Assembly (NCBI GenBank): GCA_965238125.1
Contig: OZ250179.1
Location: 992,001-1,056,000, forward strand
Length of the DNA: 64,000 bases
Origin: UBA6623 sp965238125
Lineage (GTDB): Bacteria > Acidobacteriota > Terriglobia > Bryobacterales > UBA6623
Direction of reading: 5' to 3'
Shown: positions 43,494 through 54,403 of the stretch, piece after piece
Position numbering within the stretch: position 1 is the first letter of the stretch
Layout of the letters: every line of letters begins with the position of its first letter
Made by a program: the position numbers and the translations under genes
The notes under the pieces: model-generated
What the model saw: only the letters and a program-made list of their open reading frames with translations
Databases searched by the model: none
What the model was told of the DNA's origin: nothing

Positions 43494-43657
43494 CCGTGGT
43501 TGGCGCCGCGGGGAGGTCGCCGGCCCGGAGCGGCCGGGCGGGGCGGGGAAACCTAATCTTCGCACAGGGGCCGCCGCCGGCGAAACCCGCCGGGCCACCT
43601 TCGAGACAGCCGGAGCAGACGGCATGGACGAATCGGGGGGCGGCCGGCCCTATTTCG

Positions 43658-45067
43658 TTAGAACGGAGCGTCGCCTTCGGGGGGCTCGGGCCCGGGGTCG
43701 TCGGGGACATTTTTCGCAATGTCTTCGAAACTGACGTACTTGTCGAGGAACGCCAGTTTGATCTTGCCGGTGGGGCCGTTGCGCTGTTTTCCGATAATCA
43801 ATTCCGCTACGCCGTGCAAGTCTTCGCGGTCGGGCTTGTAGACCGCCTCCCGATAGATGAAGCCGACCAGGTCGGCGTCTTGCTCGATCGACCCGCTCTC
43901 ACGCAAGTCGCTTAGTTGCGGGCGATGGTCGCCGGTGCGTATTTCCGGCGCACGGCTGAGCTGCGAAAGCGCGATGACGGGAACGCCCAGGTCTTTCGCC
44001 AACAATTTCAGCCCCCGAGTCAAGGCCGAAATCTCTTGCACGCGGCTGTCATAACGGCCCTTTGCCGACATCAACTGGATGTAGTCGACGATGATCAGCG
44101 CCAGTCCGTGCTCCGACTTGAGGCGGCGGCACTTGGCGCTGATGTCCATCATCGTTGTCCCGCCCGAATCGTCGATGAAAAGCTTTGCGTCGACGAGTTG
44201 GCTCAAAGCGGCGCTGAGACGGCGGCGCTCGTCTTGATTCAGATAGCCGCCGCGGAAGCGATGGCTGTCTACGCGCGCGGTGGCGCACAGCATTCTGGTG
44301 AGCAACGATTCCTTTCCCATTTCGAGGGAAAAGATCGCCACGGGTTGGCCCGGCTTATCGGGACGGTTGGACGCGACGTGCTGTGCGATATTCAGCGCCA
44401 AGGCCGTCTTGCCCATGGCGGGCCGCCCGGCGAGAACGATCAGCTCGCCGGGATGAAGGCCGGTAGTGCGTTCGTCGAAATCGGTGAAACTTGTGGACAA
44501 GCCCTTAATCCTCTTGCTGGGATCGAGGAAGGCCGCAACCCCGCCCGCGTAGTCTTCGACGATCTGCCGGGGATTCGCCAACCCCGAGCGCAATTGGGCG
44601 TCGCCGACCCGCATGACGGCCGATTCGGCTTCAGCGATCAGATCCTCGGCTTCCTCACCGCCGTCCATGCAATTGTTGATGATGTTCTGGGCGGTGAAGA
44701 TCAGATTCCGCAGCAGCGATTTGTCTTTGACGATCTTCAGGTAGCTGTCGATCGAATCCAGACGCGGGAGCCCGTCGGTCAGCGAAGAGACATAGGCGAT
44801 GCCGTCGACCGATTCGAGTTGGGTGTGTTTTTCGAGCTCGTTGACCAGCGTGAGGTATTCGATGCGCTCGCCGCGGGTATGCAAATCCTCCATCCGCAGG
44901 AAGATGCGGCGATGCTTTTCGACATTGAAATCACCGGAGTCGACTGCACCGGCTACTTGGGGAAAAAGCGTGTCGTCGAGAAGGACGGAACCGAGCACGA
45001 ATTGCTCGGCTTCGAGGTTGGTCGGGAGACCTCTTTCCAGGGCGAGAGCTGTACCGTTCGTAGCCAT
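43658..45067 (-). CDS. dnaB: replicative DNA helicase DnaB
   Basis: The 469-residue hexameric helicase has the N-terminal DnaB domain (about residues 10-115), then the RecA-like core with Walker A 'GRPAMGKTALALN' (about 212-224), Walker B 'ALIIVDYIQLM', and the 'RESGSIEQDADLV' arginine-finger region near 380. It unwinds DNA at the replication fork. A diverged C-terminal remnant of a second dnaB lies at 9867-10028. Confidence 0.95.
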   Translation of the reverse strand: MATNGTALALERGLPTNLEAEQFVLGSVLLDDTLFPQVAGAVDSGDFNVEKHRRIFLRMEDLHTRGERIEYLTLVNELEKHTQLESVDGIAYVSSLTDGLPRLDSIDSYLKIVKDKSLLRNLIFTAQNIINNCMDGGEEAEDLIAEAESAVMRVGDAQLRSGLANPRQIVEDYAGGVAAFLDPSKRIKGLSTSFTDFDERTTGLHPGELIVLAGRPAMGKTALALNIAQHVASNRPDKPGQPVAIFSLEMGKESLLTRMLCATARVDSHRFRGGYLNQDERRRLSAALSQLVDAKLFIDDSGGTTMMDISAKCRRLKSEHGLALIIVDYIQLMSAKGRYDSRVQEISALTRGLKLLAKDLGVPVIALSQLSRAPEIRTGDHRPQLSDLRESGSIEQDADLVGFIYREAVYKPDREDLHGVAELIIGKQRNGPTGKIKLAFLDKYVSFEDIAKNVPDDPGPEPPEGDAPF

Positions 45068-45484
45068 GCGAAGCTTCAGTCTGGGCTAGTATGCCAGCCG
45101 CGGGCGGCGACAAGAAAGGAAAATTTCCATTGCCGGCAAGCCTTTTGTTTTCTCTGTCTTACGCTGTGGACGAGCAATGGCGGCGCGGGTTTTCCGCCGA
45201 GCGCTCCCAGTAGGTCATTGAAAACACATTGGTTAGAGGCTGTGGAAAATGTGTGAAAAAGCGCTGTATCCCCGCATGAACAGCCTCTGCAAAATAAAGC
45301 CCTTGGTTTCAGTGCCTTACAGGCCTCGGCTTGAAAACGTTTGTCACTTGTTTTGTTTCAGGTATTATGTCACGAAGACGAACAAAAGGCAAACAACATG
45401 CTCGCTATGCCTCGCTATGGCTTGGCGGGTGTTGCGGTTGTCGGCTGGCAGCCCGCGGTGAAAGTCCGAGTACGCGAAAAAAGA
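45068..45484. other. upstream region of dnaB with a plus-strand promoter-like pair
   Basis: On the plus strand TTGTCA (45341-45346) and TATTAT (45363-45368) are spaced by 16 bases. Downstream an ATG at 45398 with AAGG opens a 34-codon frame that runs into the MITE; an overlapping 40-codon frame starts at 45367. Neither peptide resembles a known family, so the transcript could also be non-coding. Confidence 0.35.
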
Positions 45485-45586
45485 GGTAGTGTCTCAGTTT
45501 GAATCCAGCAGCCCAACAATTTCTTCGAGCGACCAAAGGTGATCGCTCACGCCAGCTTCCGGCCAACGCCAAACTGAGACACTACC
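45485..45586. mobile_element. 102-bp MITE
   Basis: The element has perfect 17-bp terminal inverted repeats, GGTAGTGTCTCAGTTTG and its complement, and is flanked by an 8-bp target duplication AAAAAAGA (45477-45484 and 45587-45594). The 68-bp centre has no coding capacity. An 8-bp duplication suggests a parent IS of an 8-bp family such as IS1595 or ISL3; none is present in the window. Confidence 0.9.
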
Positions 45587-45706
45587 AAAAAAGAGTACAG
45601 CCACCGATTCCAGCGGTCCAGCGGCGTTGGAAACAGAAGCGGCTCGACCAGCGAAGATCGAATGGCAGTCCCCTTTTTCGCCCGAACACAGTTTCGCCGC
45701 GGGCGG

Positions 45707-46252
45707 CTACAGCGGGCGGAAGAAATCGACCGGATCAAGCGCCGTGATTTTCCAGCGTTTCTTGGATTTTCCGGCTCGTGCGACGGAGATGCTAATAGAG
45801 GTGCGGCGGGATTCGACGCGGCCCGGCGCGCCGACCAGGGTCAATTGCAAGATCCAATCGATGGTTGCTCGGTAGCCCGCGTCAACGGGTTTCCAATCGG
45901 TGATTCGGATCGACGAGGCGATGTCGGCTTGCTCCGTCAATGCCGCGACGTGGGTTTCGAGTCGCGCGTATTCGTTGACGCTTTGCTTGTCGAAATAGGA
46001 AAGGAATCGCGCCGCGTTGCGCGCGCTGAGGGCGCGTCCGGCGTCGTTGAGCAGCTGGGTTATGGTTTTGCGAGAGGTGTCGGCATCCTGAGCGCTCAGA
46101 CGGACCGGCCCTACGAGCAATGGCACTAAGGCGACGGTCGCCCCAAGAGCAAGCCGGCCGAGAGTGCGTCTTTTGTATCTTCGATACCCTGGGCCGGGGG
46201 AGGAGAGGGGTCGCCGAGTAAGGGGCGGCGCCGACTGGGTGAGGGAGTTCAC
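45707..46252 (-). CDS. secreted protein of unknown function (SnoaL-like size)
   Basis: The GTG overlaps the ArgJ stop as GTGA, and the 181-residue product has an Arg-rich start and hydrophobic segment (about residues 32-52) ending 'LSAQ', a signal peptide. The mature part ('TQLLNDAGRALSARNAARFLSYFDKQ', then 'YRATIDWILQL' and 'RWKITALDPVDFFRP') has the helix-plus-sheet order of NTF2/SnoaL-like domains. This is a pattern judgement only. Confidence 0.6.
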   Translation of the reverse strand: MNSLTQSAPPLTRRPLSSPGPGYRRYKRRTLGRLALGATVALVPLLVGPVRLSAQDADTSRKTITQLLNDAGRALSARNAARFLSYFDKQSVNEYARLETHVAALTEQADIASSIRITDWKPVDAGYRATIDWILQLTLVGAPGRVESRRTSISISVARAGKSKKRWKITALDPVDFFRPL

Positions 46253-47424
46253 GTACGGTACTCGGCGTTGATCCCGATGTATTCCTTGGTGAAGTCGCAG
46301 GTCCAGAAACGGGCGCGGCCTTTTCCTCCCCCCCGGATGTGAAATCTCAGGGTTGATTCGTCGAGCTCCATGGTGGGTTGAACTTCGGCCTCGACGAAGT
46401 CCGACCGCACGCCCCGGCGGCAGATCAAGTGCCCGTTGAGATGGACGTCGACTTTCGTGGGGTCAAACGGCACGCCCGCCGCTCCGGCCGAGGAGAGCAC
46501 GCGGCCCCAGTTCGGGTCGGCGCCGGCAAGAGCGGTCTTGACCAACGGCGAATTGGCGATGGCGCGGGCCAGACGCACCGCCTGAGCATTCGTGGCCGCG
46601 CCTTCGACTTCAATGGTGAGAACTTTCTGGGAGCCCTCGCCATCGCCCACGATGCCGATGGCCAGCTCTTGGGCGAGCTTGTTCAGCGCATCTTGGAAGC
46701 GGCGGCGGTCACGGCCGGCGAGTCGAACTCCCGACGCGCCGTTGGCGAGCAATAAGACCGTGTCGTTGGTCGAGGTGTCGCTGTCGACGGAAATGCGGTT
46801 GAAGCTGTTCTCGACCGCGGTACGCAGCATCTTTCGCAAGTCAGTGGGCTCGGTCGCGGCGTCGGTGAACAGGAACGCAAGCATCGTCGCCATATTCGGA
46901 TGAATCATCCCCGCGCCCTTGGCCATGCCGGCGATCCGGATGGTCCCGGCGGCGGTTTCGATTTCGGCCGACGCGGTCTTCGGGTAGGTATCGGTCGTCA
47001 TGATGGAAGCCGCCGAGGCTTCGAAGCCTTCGGGGGTCAACTCGTCGGCCAGTCCCGGCAGGGCGTCGAGGATCAAGCTTACGTCGAGCGGCTCGCCGAT
47101 GACGCCGGTCGAGGCGACCAAGACTTGATTGACCGGCGCTTTAAGGAGTTTCGCGGCGGCCCGAACGGTCGCCGTCGCGACTTTGTTCATCTTGGGCGTG
47201 GCGCAATTGGCGTTGCCGGCGTTGGCGACGACGGCGCGGCACACTCCTCCGCTTTTTTCCAGATGCTTCTTTGAGAGGGTCACCGGCGCCGCGCACACTT
47301 GGTTTTGCGTGAACACGCCCGCCACCGAGGCCGGCAGGTCGGAAACCATCAGCGTCAAATCGTCGTCGGGATGTTTGCGTATACCCGCATACGTTGCGGC
47401 AAATCGAAAGCCCTGAGGAGTCAC
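46249..47424 (-). CDS. argJ: ArgJ ornithine/glutamate N-acetyltransferase
   Basis: The 391-residue precursor has the self-cleavage region 'GMIHPNMATMLAFLFTDA' (about residues 177-194), where the Thr of Ala-Thr-Met-Leu becomes the nucleophile. Other blocks are 'SGVCRAVVANAGNANCATP' and 'SVDSDTSTNDTVLLLANG'. It transfers the acetyl group from N-acetylornithine to glutamate in arginine synthesis. The N-terminal part is normal; a downstream secreted-protein gene overlaps its end. Confidence 0.95.
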   Translation of the reverse strand: MTPQGFRFAATYAGIRKHPDDDLTLMVSDLPASVAGVFTQNQVCAAPVTLSKKHLEKSGGVCRAVVANAGNANCATPKMNKVATATVRAAAKLLKAPVNQVLVASTGVIGEPLDVSLILDALPGLADELTPEGFEASAASIMTTDTYPKTASAEIETAAGTIRIAGMAKGAGMIHPNMATMLAFLFTDAATEPTDLRKMLRTAVENSFNRISVDSDTSTNDTVLLLANGASGVRLAGRDRRRFQDALNKLAQELAIGIVGDGEGSQKVLTIEVEGAATNAQAVRLARAIANSPLVKTALAGADPNWGRVLSSAGAAGVPFDPTKVDVHLNGHLICRRGVRSDFVEAEVQPTMELDESTLRFHIRGGGKGRARFWTCDFTKEYIGINAEYRT

Positions 47425-47429
47425 GAAGT

Positions 47430-48359
47430 CTATTCTCCTAACTTTTCACCAGGCGCGGGATGATATCCGCGCAGAAATTCGGCGGCGGCCACGCGCTTCT
47501 TGCCTTCGAGCTGGACGGCCTCGACGGCAAGCGATGTGGCGCCGCCGCAGCCGACCCGAAACCCGACGGCGGCCGAGGTGATTTCGCCGGGCGCACCTGT
47601 GGCCTCGTCGACCGCCAGCGCCCAACGAATATGCAAGCGTTTTCCGCGAAAGCGCGTATAGCTGCCCGGCCAGGGATCGAAACCGCGCAGCCGGTTGAAA
47701 ATTTCGGGCGCGGGAAGGCCCCAGTCGATCAAACCGTCCTCGCGTTTCATGATCGGCGCGTAGGTGGCCTGTTGCTCGTCTTGCGGTTCGCCGCTGAGCT
47801 TGCCCTCCGCGAGCGCATCGAGGGTTTCGAGCAGCAGGTCGGCACCCATCGGGGCCAGTCGGACCGACAATTCCGCCGCCGTCTCGAGGGGCCCGATCAG
47901 GGTCTCGCGCTTGTGCAGCATGTCGCCGGTGTCGAGGCGTTTGGCGATCCGCATGGTCGTCACGCCGGTGACGGTTTCGCCCCGCGCGACGGCCCAATTG
48001 ATGGGCGCGGCCCCGCGATAACGAGGCAGCAGTGAGGCGTGGACATTGATGCACCCCAGGCCCGGGGAGTCGAAGATCGCGGCGGGAATGATCTGGCCGT
48101 AACCGACCACGACAATGGCGTCGGGTTTGATGCTCTCGATCCGCTCGATCGATTCGGCGCCCTTGACTCGATTGGGTTGAAAGACCCGCAGCCCCAGCTC
48201 CAGGGCGCGGGCCTTCACCGCGGGCGGGGAGAGTTTGTGGCCGCGGCCCACGGGGCGGTCGGGCTGGGTGATGACCAAGGCGATATCATCGCCGCGCTCG
48301 TGGAGCGCATCAAGGGTGGCTACCGCGAACGCGGGGGTCCCCATGAAGACGACGCGCAT
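47430..48359 (-). CDS. fmt: methionyl-tRNA formyltransferase
   Basis: From the ATG at 48359 the enzyme has 309 residues starting 'MRVVFMGTPAFAVATL'. The catalytic Asn, His and Asp are in 'CINVHASLLPRYRGAAPIN' and 'RLDTGDML'. The C-terminal Fmt domain ends the protein. It formylates initiator Met-tRNA. It lies five bases after def, the peptide deformylase gene, the common def-fmt pairing, with argJ following after five bases. Confidence 0.95.
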   Translation of the reverse strand: MRVVFMGTPAFAVATLDALHERGDDIALVITQPDRPVGRGHKLSPPAVKARALELGLRVFQPNRVKGAESIERIESIKPDAIVVVGYGQIIPAAIFDSPGLGCINVHASLLPRYRGAAPINWAVARGETVTGVTTMRIAKRLDTGDMLHKRETLIGPLETAAELSVRLAPMGADLLLETLDALAEGKLSGEPQDEQQATYAPIMKREDGLIDWGLPAPEIFNRLRGFDPWPGSYTRFRGKRLHIRWALAVDEATGAPGEITSAAVGFRVGCGGATSLAVEAVQLEGKKRVAAAEFLRGYHPAPGEKLGE

Positions 48360-48364
48360 AGGGG

Positions 48365-48880
48365 CTAATCCCACTCGTCGTTTCGCCGCAGCTTCCTGAT
48401 CTTGCGGAGGATGATTTCGCGCTTGAGTCGGCTGATGTGTTTGAGGAACAGGACTCCGTTGAGGTGGTCGTTTTCGTGCAGGATCGCGCGGGCCAGTAAC
48501 TCCTCGCCTTCCGCCTCGAACCACTCGCCCTTGGGGTCTTGCGCGCGCACAGTGACTTGGGAAGCGCGCTCAACGTCTTCGCGAAAACCGGGAATCGAAA
48601 GACAACCTTCCTCGCCGACCTGCTTGCCTTCGGCGGCCGTGATTTCGGGGTTGATCAGGACCAACTGGTGATCCGATTCCTCACCGGCGGTGGCGTCGAT
48701 GACGGTGAGGCGCTTAGGCAGCCCGATCTGAGGCGCGGCTAGCCCGATGCCCCCGGCATGGTACATCGTCTCGAACATGTCCGCGACGAGTTCATCGAGT
48801 TCGGGAGTGTTGAACTCGGTGATGGGTTCGCAGACGGTTTCGAGAACGGGGTCGCCGTATTTGACGATTCTGCGGATCAT
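48365..48880 (-). CDS. def: peptide deformylase
   Basis: The 171-residue enzyme has all three deformylase motifs: 'GIGLAAPQIG' (about residues 45-54), 'EEGCLSIPG' (metal Cys) and 'ILHENDHLNG' (the HExxH metal site, written HENDH). It removes the formyl group from nascent proteins and pairs with fmt downstream. Confidence 0.95.
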   Translation of the reverse strand: MIRRIVKYGDPVLETVCEPITEFNTPELDELVADMFETMYHAGGIGLAAPQIGLPKRLTVIDATAGEESDHQLVLINPEITAAEGKQVGEEGCLSIPGFREDVERASQVTVRAQDPKGEWFEAEGEELLARAILHENDHLNGVLFLKHISRLKREIILRKIRKLRRNDEWD

Positions 48881-48998
48881 CGTGCTGTGTCGGTGTTGGC
48901 GGCGGGGCGGAACTTCGGGCCTCGATCGGAAGCTTGCCGGAATTCTTATTCCTACCAGTTATCTTAACGGGCGCACCGCCGATGATGAGATTGAGACT

Positions 48999-49220
48999 AT
49001 GCGAACAACCATCGACCTACCCCAGGACCAAGTTCGTCTACTCGATGAGATACGTCGCCGAGACGGCGTTTCACGGGCTGAGTTGATTCGGCGCGCCGTC
49101 ACAAGATATCTCGAACACGAGGGCGCACTTCGGGACGACGACGCTTTCGGGATGTGGCGGGGGCGAAAAATAGACGGCGTTGCTTATCAGCGGAGGCTGC
49201 GGCGAGAGTGGTCGCGGTGA
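48999..49220 (+). CDS. ribbon-helix-helix antitoxin (CopG/VapB-like)
   Basis: The 73-residue protein starts at ATG 48999. 'MRTTIDLPQDQVRLLDEIRRRDGVSRAELIRRAVTRYL' is a clear RHH domain of antitoxins paired with PIN toxins; the tail 'MWRGRKIDGVAYQRRLRREW' is the toxin-binding part. The downstream frame starts as GTGA overlap but is broken off by the IS/intron element at 49345. Confidence 0.8.
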   Translation: MRTTIDLPQDQVRLLDEIRRRDGVSRAELIRRAVTRYLEHEGALRDDDAFGMWRGRKIDGVAYQRRLRREWSR

Positions 49221-49340
49221 AGGTTGTCGTCACCGGAAACGCTCAAATTCGTCGGGGGGTAAATCGAAACGATTGCTCCCGCGCCCCGTCCGCAAAGAGG
49301 GAGCTGGCATCGAACGCTGCGCGGCGCGCTGCCCGCGGCT
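49217..49340 (+). pseudogene. truncated toxin-position frame (PIN-like start)
   Basis: The frame opens at a GTG overlapping the antitoxin stop, with 'VKVVVTGNAQIRR'. It can be aligned with PIN toxin starts (Val-Val-Asp-Thr-Asn), but with Thr-Gly in place of the catalytic Asp-Thr. It runs into IS element B1, so the gene is cut after about 41 codons. Confidence 0.35.
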
Positions 49341-49357
49341 CTAGCCCGCTTTTCTCA

Positions 49358-51298
<1,941 letters not shown>

Positions 51299-51518
51299 CC
51301 GCGTGGCGAGGCAAAGTGCATGAAAGGTCCGTCAGTACGAGGCGCGCGCCGCTTGGCGCCCATTTCTTAAGCAAAGAGGCGTACTTGAACAGTACGGTGA
51401 GCACGGCGAGCAAGCGCAACGAAGTAATGGCGGGCCTATCGTGTGCTTTGCTCGTCAGGCGGTGAGAAATGCGGGCTAGGGCTGGTCTAGGCCCGCCACT
51501 ATTCGAAGGCTCAAAGGC

Positions 51519-51559
51519 CTCATCGCATACCGCTCCCTGACGGTCGCGGCTCGGTTTGG
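51519..51559 (-). repeat. dispersed repeat R4, inverted copy
   Basis: The complement reads CCAAACCGAGCCGCGACCGT then CAGGGAGCGGTATGCGATGA, matching 51876-51914. Confidence 0.7.
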
Positions 51560-51875
51560 CGGTGGAGATCCGCTCAAAGAACGAATCGAGCTGTCGCTTG
51601 GCTTTGTCTTTGACGATGCACTCGATGTCGGCGCAGACCTTGGGCGAGTCAACTGTTCCGCGAGCAACACCGGCACCGGGACGTCAAGTTGCGAGCGAAT
51701 CGCATCCGCCGCCGACCCCGACGCGGCGAACTGAATCAACCGGCCCGCCGGCCGGCATGAGAACCAGGTGCGTCCCCACGAGCAGCACAACGACTTTCAG
51801 CAAACGGCTCACGCGAACAGGTTACGACTTTCCGCCGGTGGGCATCCGAAATCATCGCGCTCCGTCCGAAAGACC

Positions 51876-51914
51876 CCAAACCGAGCCGCGAGGGTTACCG
51901 AGCGGTATGCGACG
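51876..51914 (+). repeat. dispersed repeat R4, direct copy
   Basis: CCAAACCGAGCCGCGAGGGT then TACCGAGCGGTATGCGACG matches the inverted copy at 51519-51559. Confidence 0.7.
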
Positions 51915-52076
51915 CCATGGCCTGTAGGCGATAAAGGTGATGATCCTGGAAAGCCTTCGATCGAGGCTGGCACGACGAAGGCGGCCGCGACGGAGGAACT
52001 CCTCAACGCCCGCGTGTCTCAAAAAACAGGGTACGGGTGGTGGAGGGCAGCGAACAGGTTAAGTACAGCGCCGGCG

Positions 52077-52259
52077 TCAGCCGTGGCCGAGATACATGAC
52101 CCAGCCCAGGCCGAAGATTACGGCTACGAAATACCCGAAAACCTTGAGGCCGTAGTGCAATCGATCGGGGTCGGAATTGCGGCCGACAACGCCCATAACG
52201 ATCGAAGTGAACAGGGCGAACAGCAATGCGGCTTCGAAGTGGGAGAGCGAAAGATGCAT
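52077..52259 (-). CDS. small two-span membrane protein
   Basis: The 60-residue product has two hydrophobic segments (about residues 9-25 and 38-57). Its ATG overlaps the stop of the upstream gene as TGATG, so it is probably co-translated with it. No family was recognised. Confidence 0.6.
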   Translation of the reverse strand: MHLSLSHFEAALLFALFTSIVMGVVGRNSDPDRLHYGLKVFGYFVAVIFGLGWVMYLGHG

Positions 52260-52675
52260 CAGGATTTCTCTCCCACGGAAATTTCAAAGGCGTCGACGAT
52301 CGCGAGGATATTGAGCAAACCCGCGCACACCAGGAACTTCGTGCCGTAGTCGGCGGCGGCGGTCGCGAGCTGCTCTTGGTGATATCCCAACCACTTCGCG
52401 AGAAAGTAAAGTGCGCCGGTCGCGAGGTCGCCAATGTAGCCCCCGCAATTGACGACCGTGGTGAACAAGTCGCCGACTTCCGGCTCGAACATGCGCCCTC
52501 GCATCAGCAGGCCGAAAATGAACATTCCCGCGACGGCGAAAAGCAGCAGCGCGCCTCGATTCCAGCGTTTGAGGTAGAAATGGCCGCCGCCGGGCACGAG
52601 CCAAGCCAGCAGTAGCGGCGCCGCCCACAGTTGCGGCGGCGGGATCGAGGACAATAGGTCTTTTTTCTCAGCCAT
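52259..52675 (-). CDS. membrane protein of the DUF6677 type
   Basis: The 138-residue protein starts with a soluble tail, then has three or four membrane segments (about residues 16-30, 40-58, 85-100, 112-128). 'LAWLVPGGGHFYLKRWNRGALLLFAVAGMFIFGLLM' is a TM2-like turn motif seen in DUF6677 proteins, mostly reported from Acidobacteriota. The family assignment is from memory of this motif. Function is unknown. Confidence 0.6.
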   Translation of the reverse strand: MAEKKDLLSSIPPPQLWAAPLLLAWLVPGGGHFYLKRWNRGALLLFAVAGMFIFGLLMRGRMFEPEVGDLFTTVVNCGGYIGDLATGALYFLAKWLGYHQEQLATAAADYGTKFLVCAGLLNILAIVDAFEISVGEKS

Positions 52676-54403
52676 CTCGGGGGGACGAGCTGACGCTCGC
52701 CTGCATTTAATTTGAACTTATCACACCAAGCCGGCGGCTGGCTCGCGAGGGAAACGCCTCCCCGGCCTTAGCCCGCATTTCTCAGTGCGCCTTTTCGGCG
52801 CGGACACCCTGTGGGAGGAAGGAACCCACCCATGTAGTTGTTGGTAGGCATGGAAGCTGACGAGCGGCTTGGTCGAGTAATCGGCCGAGCGGAAGCCTCG
52901 TGACAAAGTCCGGAGAAAGCCGGGCGAGCAAGCCGACAGGCCGTAACGCGCAGTAAGCCTGAGCAGGCCTCGAAAGGGAAATCGCGGACGCCGACCCGCC
53001 TGAGATACGGGGAAGGCCGCACGAACCGGGAAGCAACCGACACGCGCACCGGTTCGGTCCGCCGGGGTAGTGGGCAGGGCATGCCGGCCAAGGGAGACCG
53101 CAGTGCAGAAAGGGAGGCCCCGCCGGGTGGAGCTCGCAACTCCGCCGTCCTCGGTAAGGAGGGCGGACTCGACGGGGAGTCGGACAGGGCCATAGTAGCG
53201 CGGAAGCCGGGTAACGCCGGTGGAGCCAAGGGCCCTGCCTTCCGGCACGCTTCGGAGGCGGAGGAGGATCAGGCGATTGACATGAGTCTGGCAACGCCGG
53301 AAAAGATCAGGACCCTGCAGAAGAAGCTTTATCTCAAAGCGAAGCAGGAGCCGAACTTCCGCTTCTATCAGCTCTGGGACAAGGTCTGGCGCAGTGACAT
53401 TCTCGAGCACGCCTAGCGGCTGGCAAAGGCCAACGGCGGGGCTCCGGGAGTGGACGGCGTGACGTTTGAACAGATCGAATCCCAAGGCCGCCAGGAGTGG
53501 TTGCGAAGCCTGCAACAAGACTTGCGCTCGAAGAGCTACCGGCCTCGGCCGGTGCGACGGGTGATGATTCCCAAGCCCGGCGGCGGCGAGCGTCCACTGG
53601 GGATTCCGACCCTTCGGGACCGTGTGGCACAAACCGCTGCCAAGCTGGTGATCGAGCCGATCTTCGAGGCGGATTTGGACCCGGAGGCCTATGGCTACCG
53701 GCCGAAACGGAGCGCGCACGACGCGATCCGGAAAGTGCATAAACTGCTGTGTGGAGGCTACACCGATGTAGTCGACGCCGATTTGTCGAAGTACTTCGAT
53801 ACGATTCCGCACGCCGAGTTGCTCGAATGCGTGGCGCGGCGTATTTCGGACCGGCAGGTCTTACACGTCATCAAGATGTGGTTAAAGACGCCGGTCGAAG
53901 GGCGGGATGAGAACGGGAACCGGCGGATGACGTGCGGCAAGCGGAGCAAGCGCGGCACCCTGCGGGGTGGCGTGATCAGTCCCTTGTTGGCCAATCTGTA
54001 CATGAACCGTTTTCTGAAGCATTGGCGGCGAACGGGGAAGGGAAGTGAGTTTCGAGCCGTGATCATCAACTATGCGGATGACTTCGTGATTCTCAGCCGC
54101 GGCGGCGCAGCCGAGGCGCTGGAGTGGACCGCGCGGACGATGACGCGGATCGGGCCGACCCTGAACCGGGAGAAGACGAAGTTGGTGCGAGCGAAGCAGG
54201 AGCGGTTTGACTTTTTGGGATACACGTTCGGGCCGCATCGATTCAAGAAGGACGGTCATTGGTATTTGGGAGCGAGTCCGTCGAAGAAGAGCGTGGCGCG
54301 GTTGAAGCGGAAGGTGCATGCGGTGTTGCGTCCGGCTGAAGTGGGGCGCTGGGAAGAAGTGAGCGGACGGCTTAACCGAGTGTTGGTGGGCTGGGCGAAT
54401 TAC

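Larger units (their letters stand above)
51480..52076. other. repeat-bearing region with decayed sequence
   Basis: Inverted copies of repeat R4 lie at 51519-51559 (minus) and 51876-51914 (plus), sharing CCAAACCGAGCCGCGA and GAGCGGTATGCGA. A minus-strand signal-peptide-like stretch near 51760-51815 may be the start of a lost secreted-protein gene. No intact gene is present. Confidence 0.5.

Noticed and set aside
45241..45249. TGTGGAAAA as a DnaA box upstream of dnaB
   Set aside because: A single nine-base site with one mismatch, without neighbouring boxes or an AT-rich unwinding region, is not enough to call an origin.
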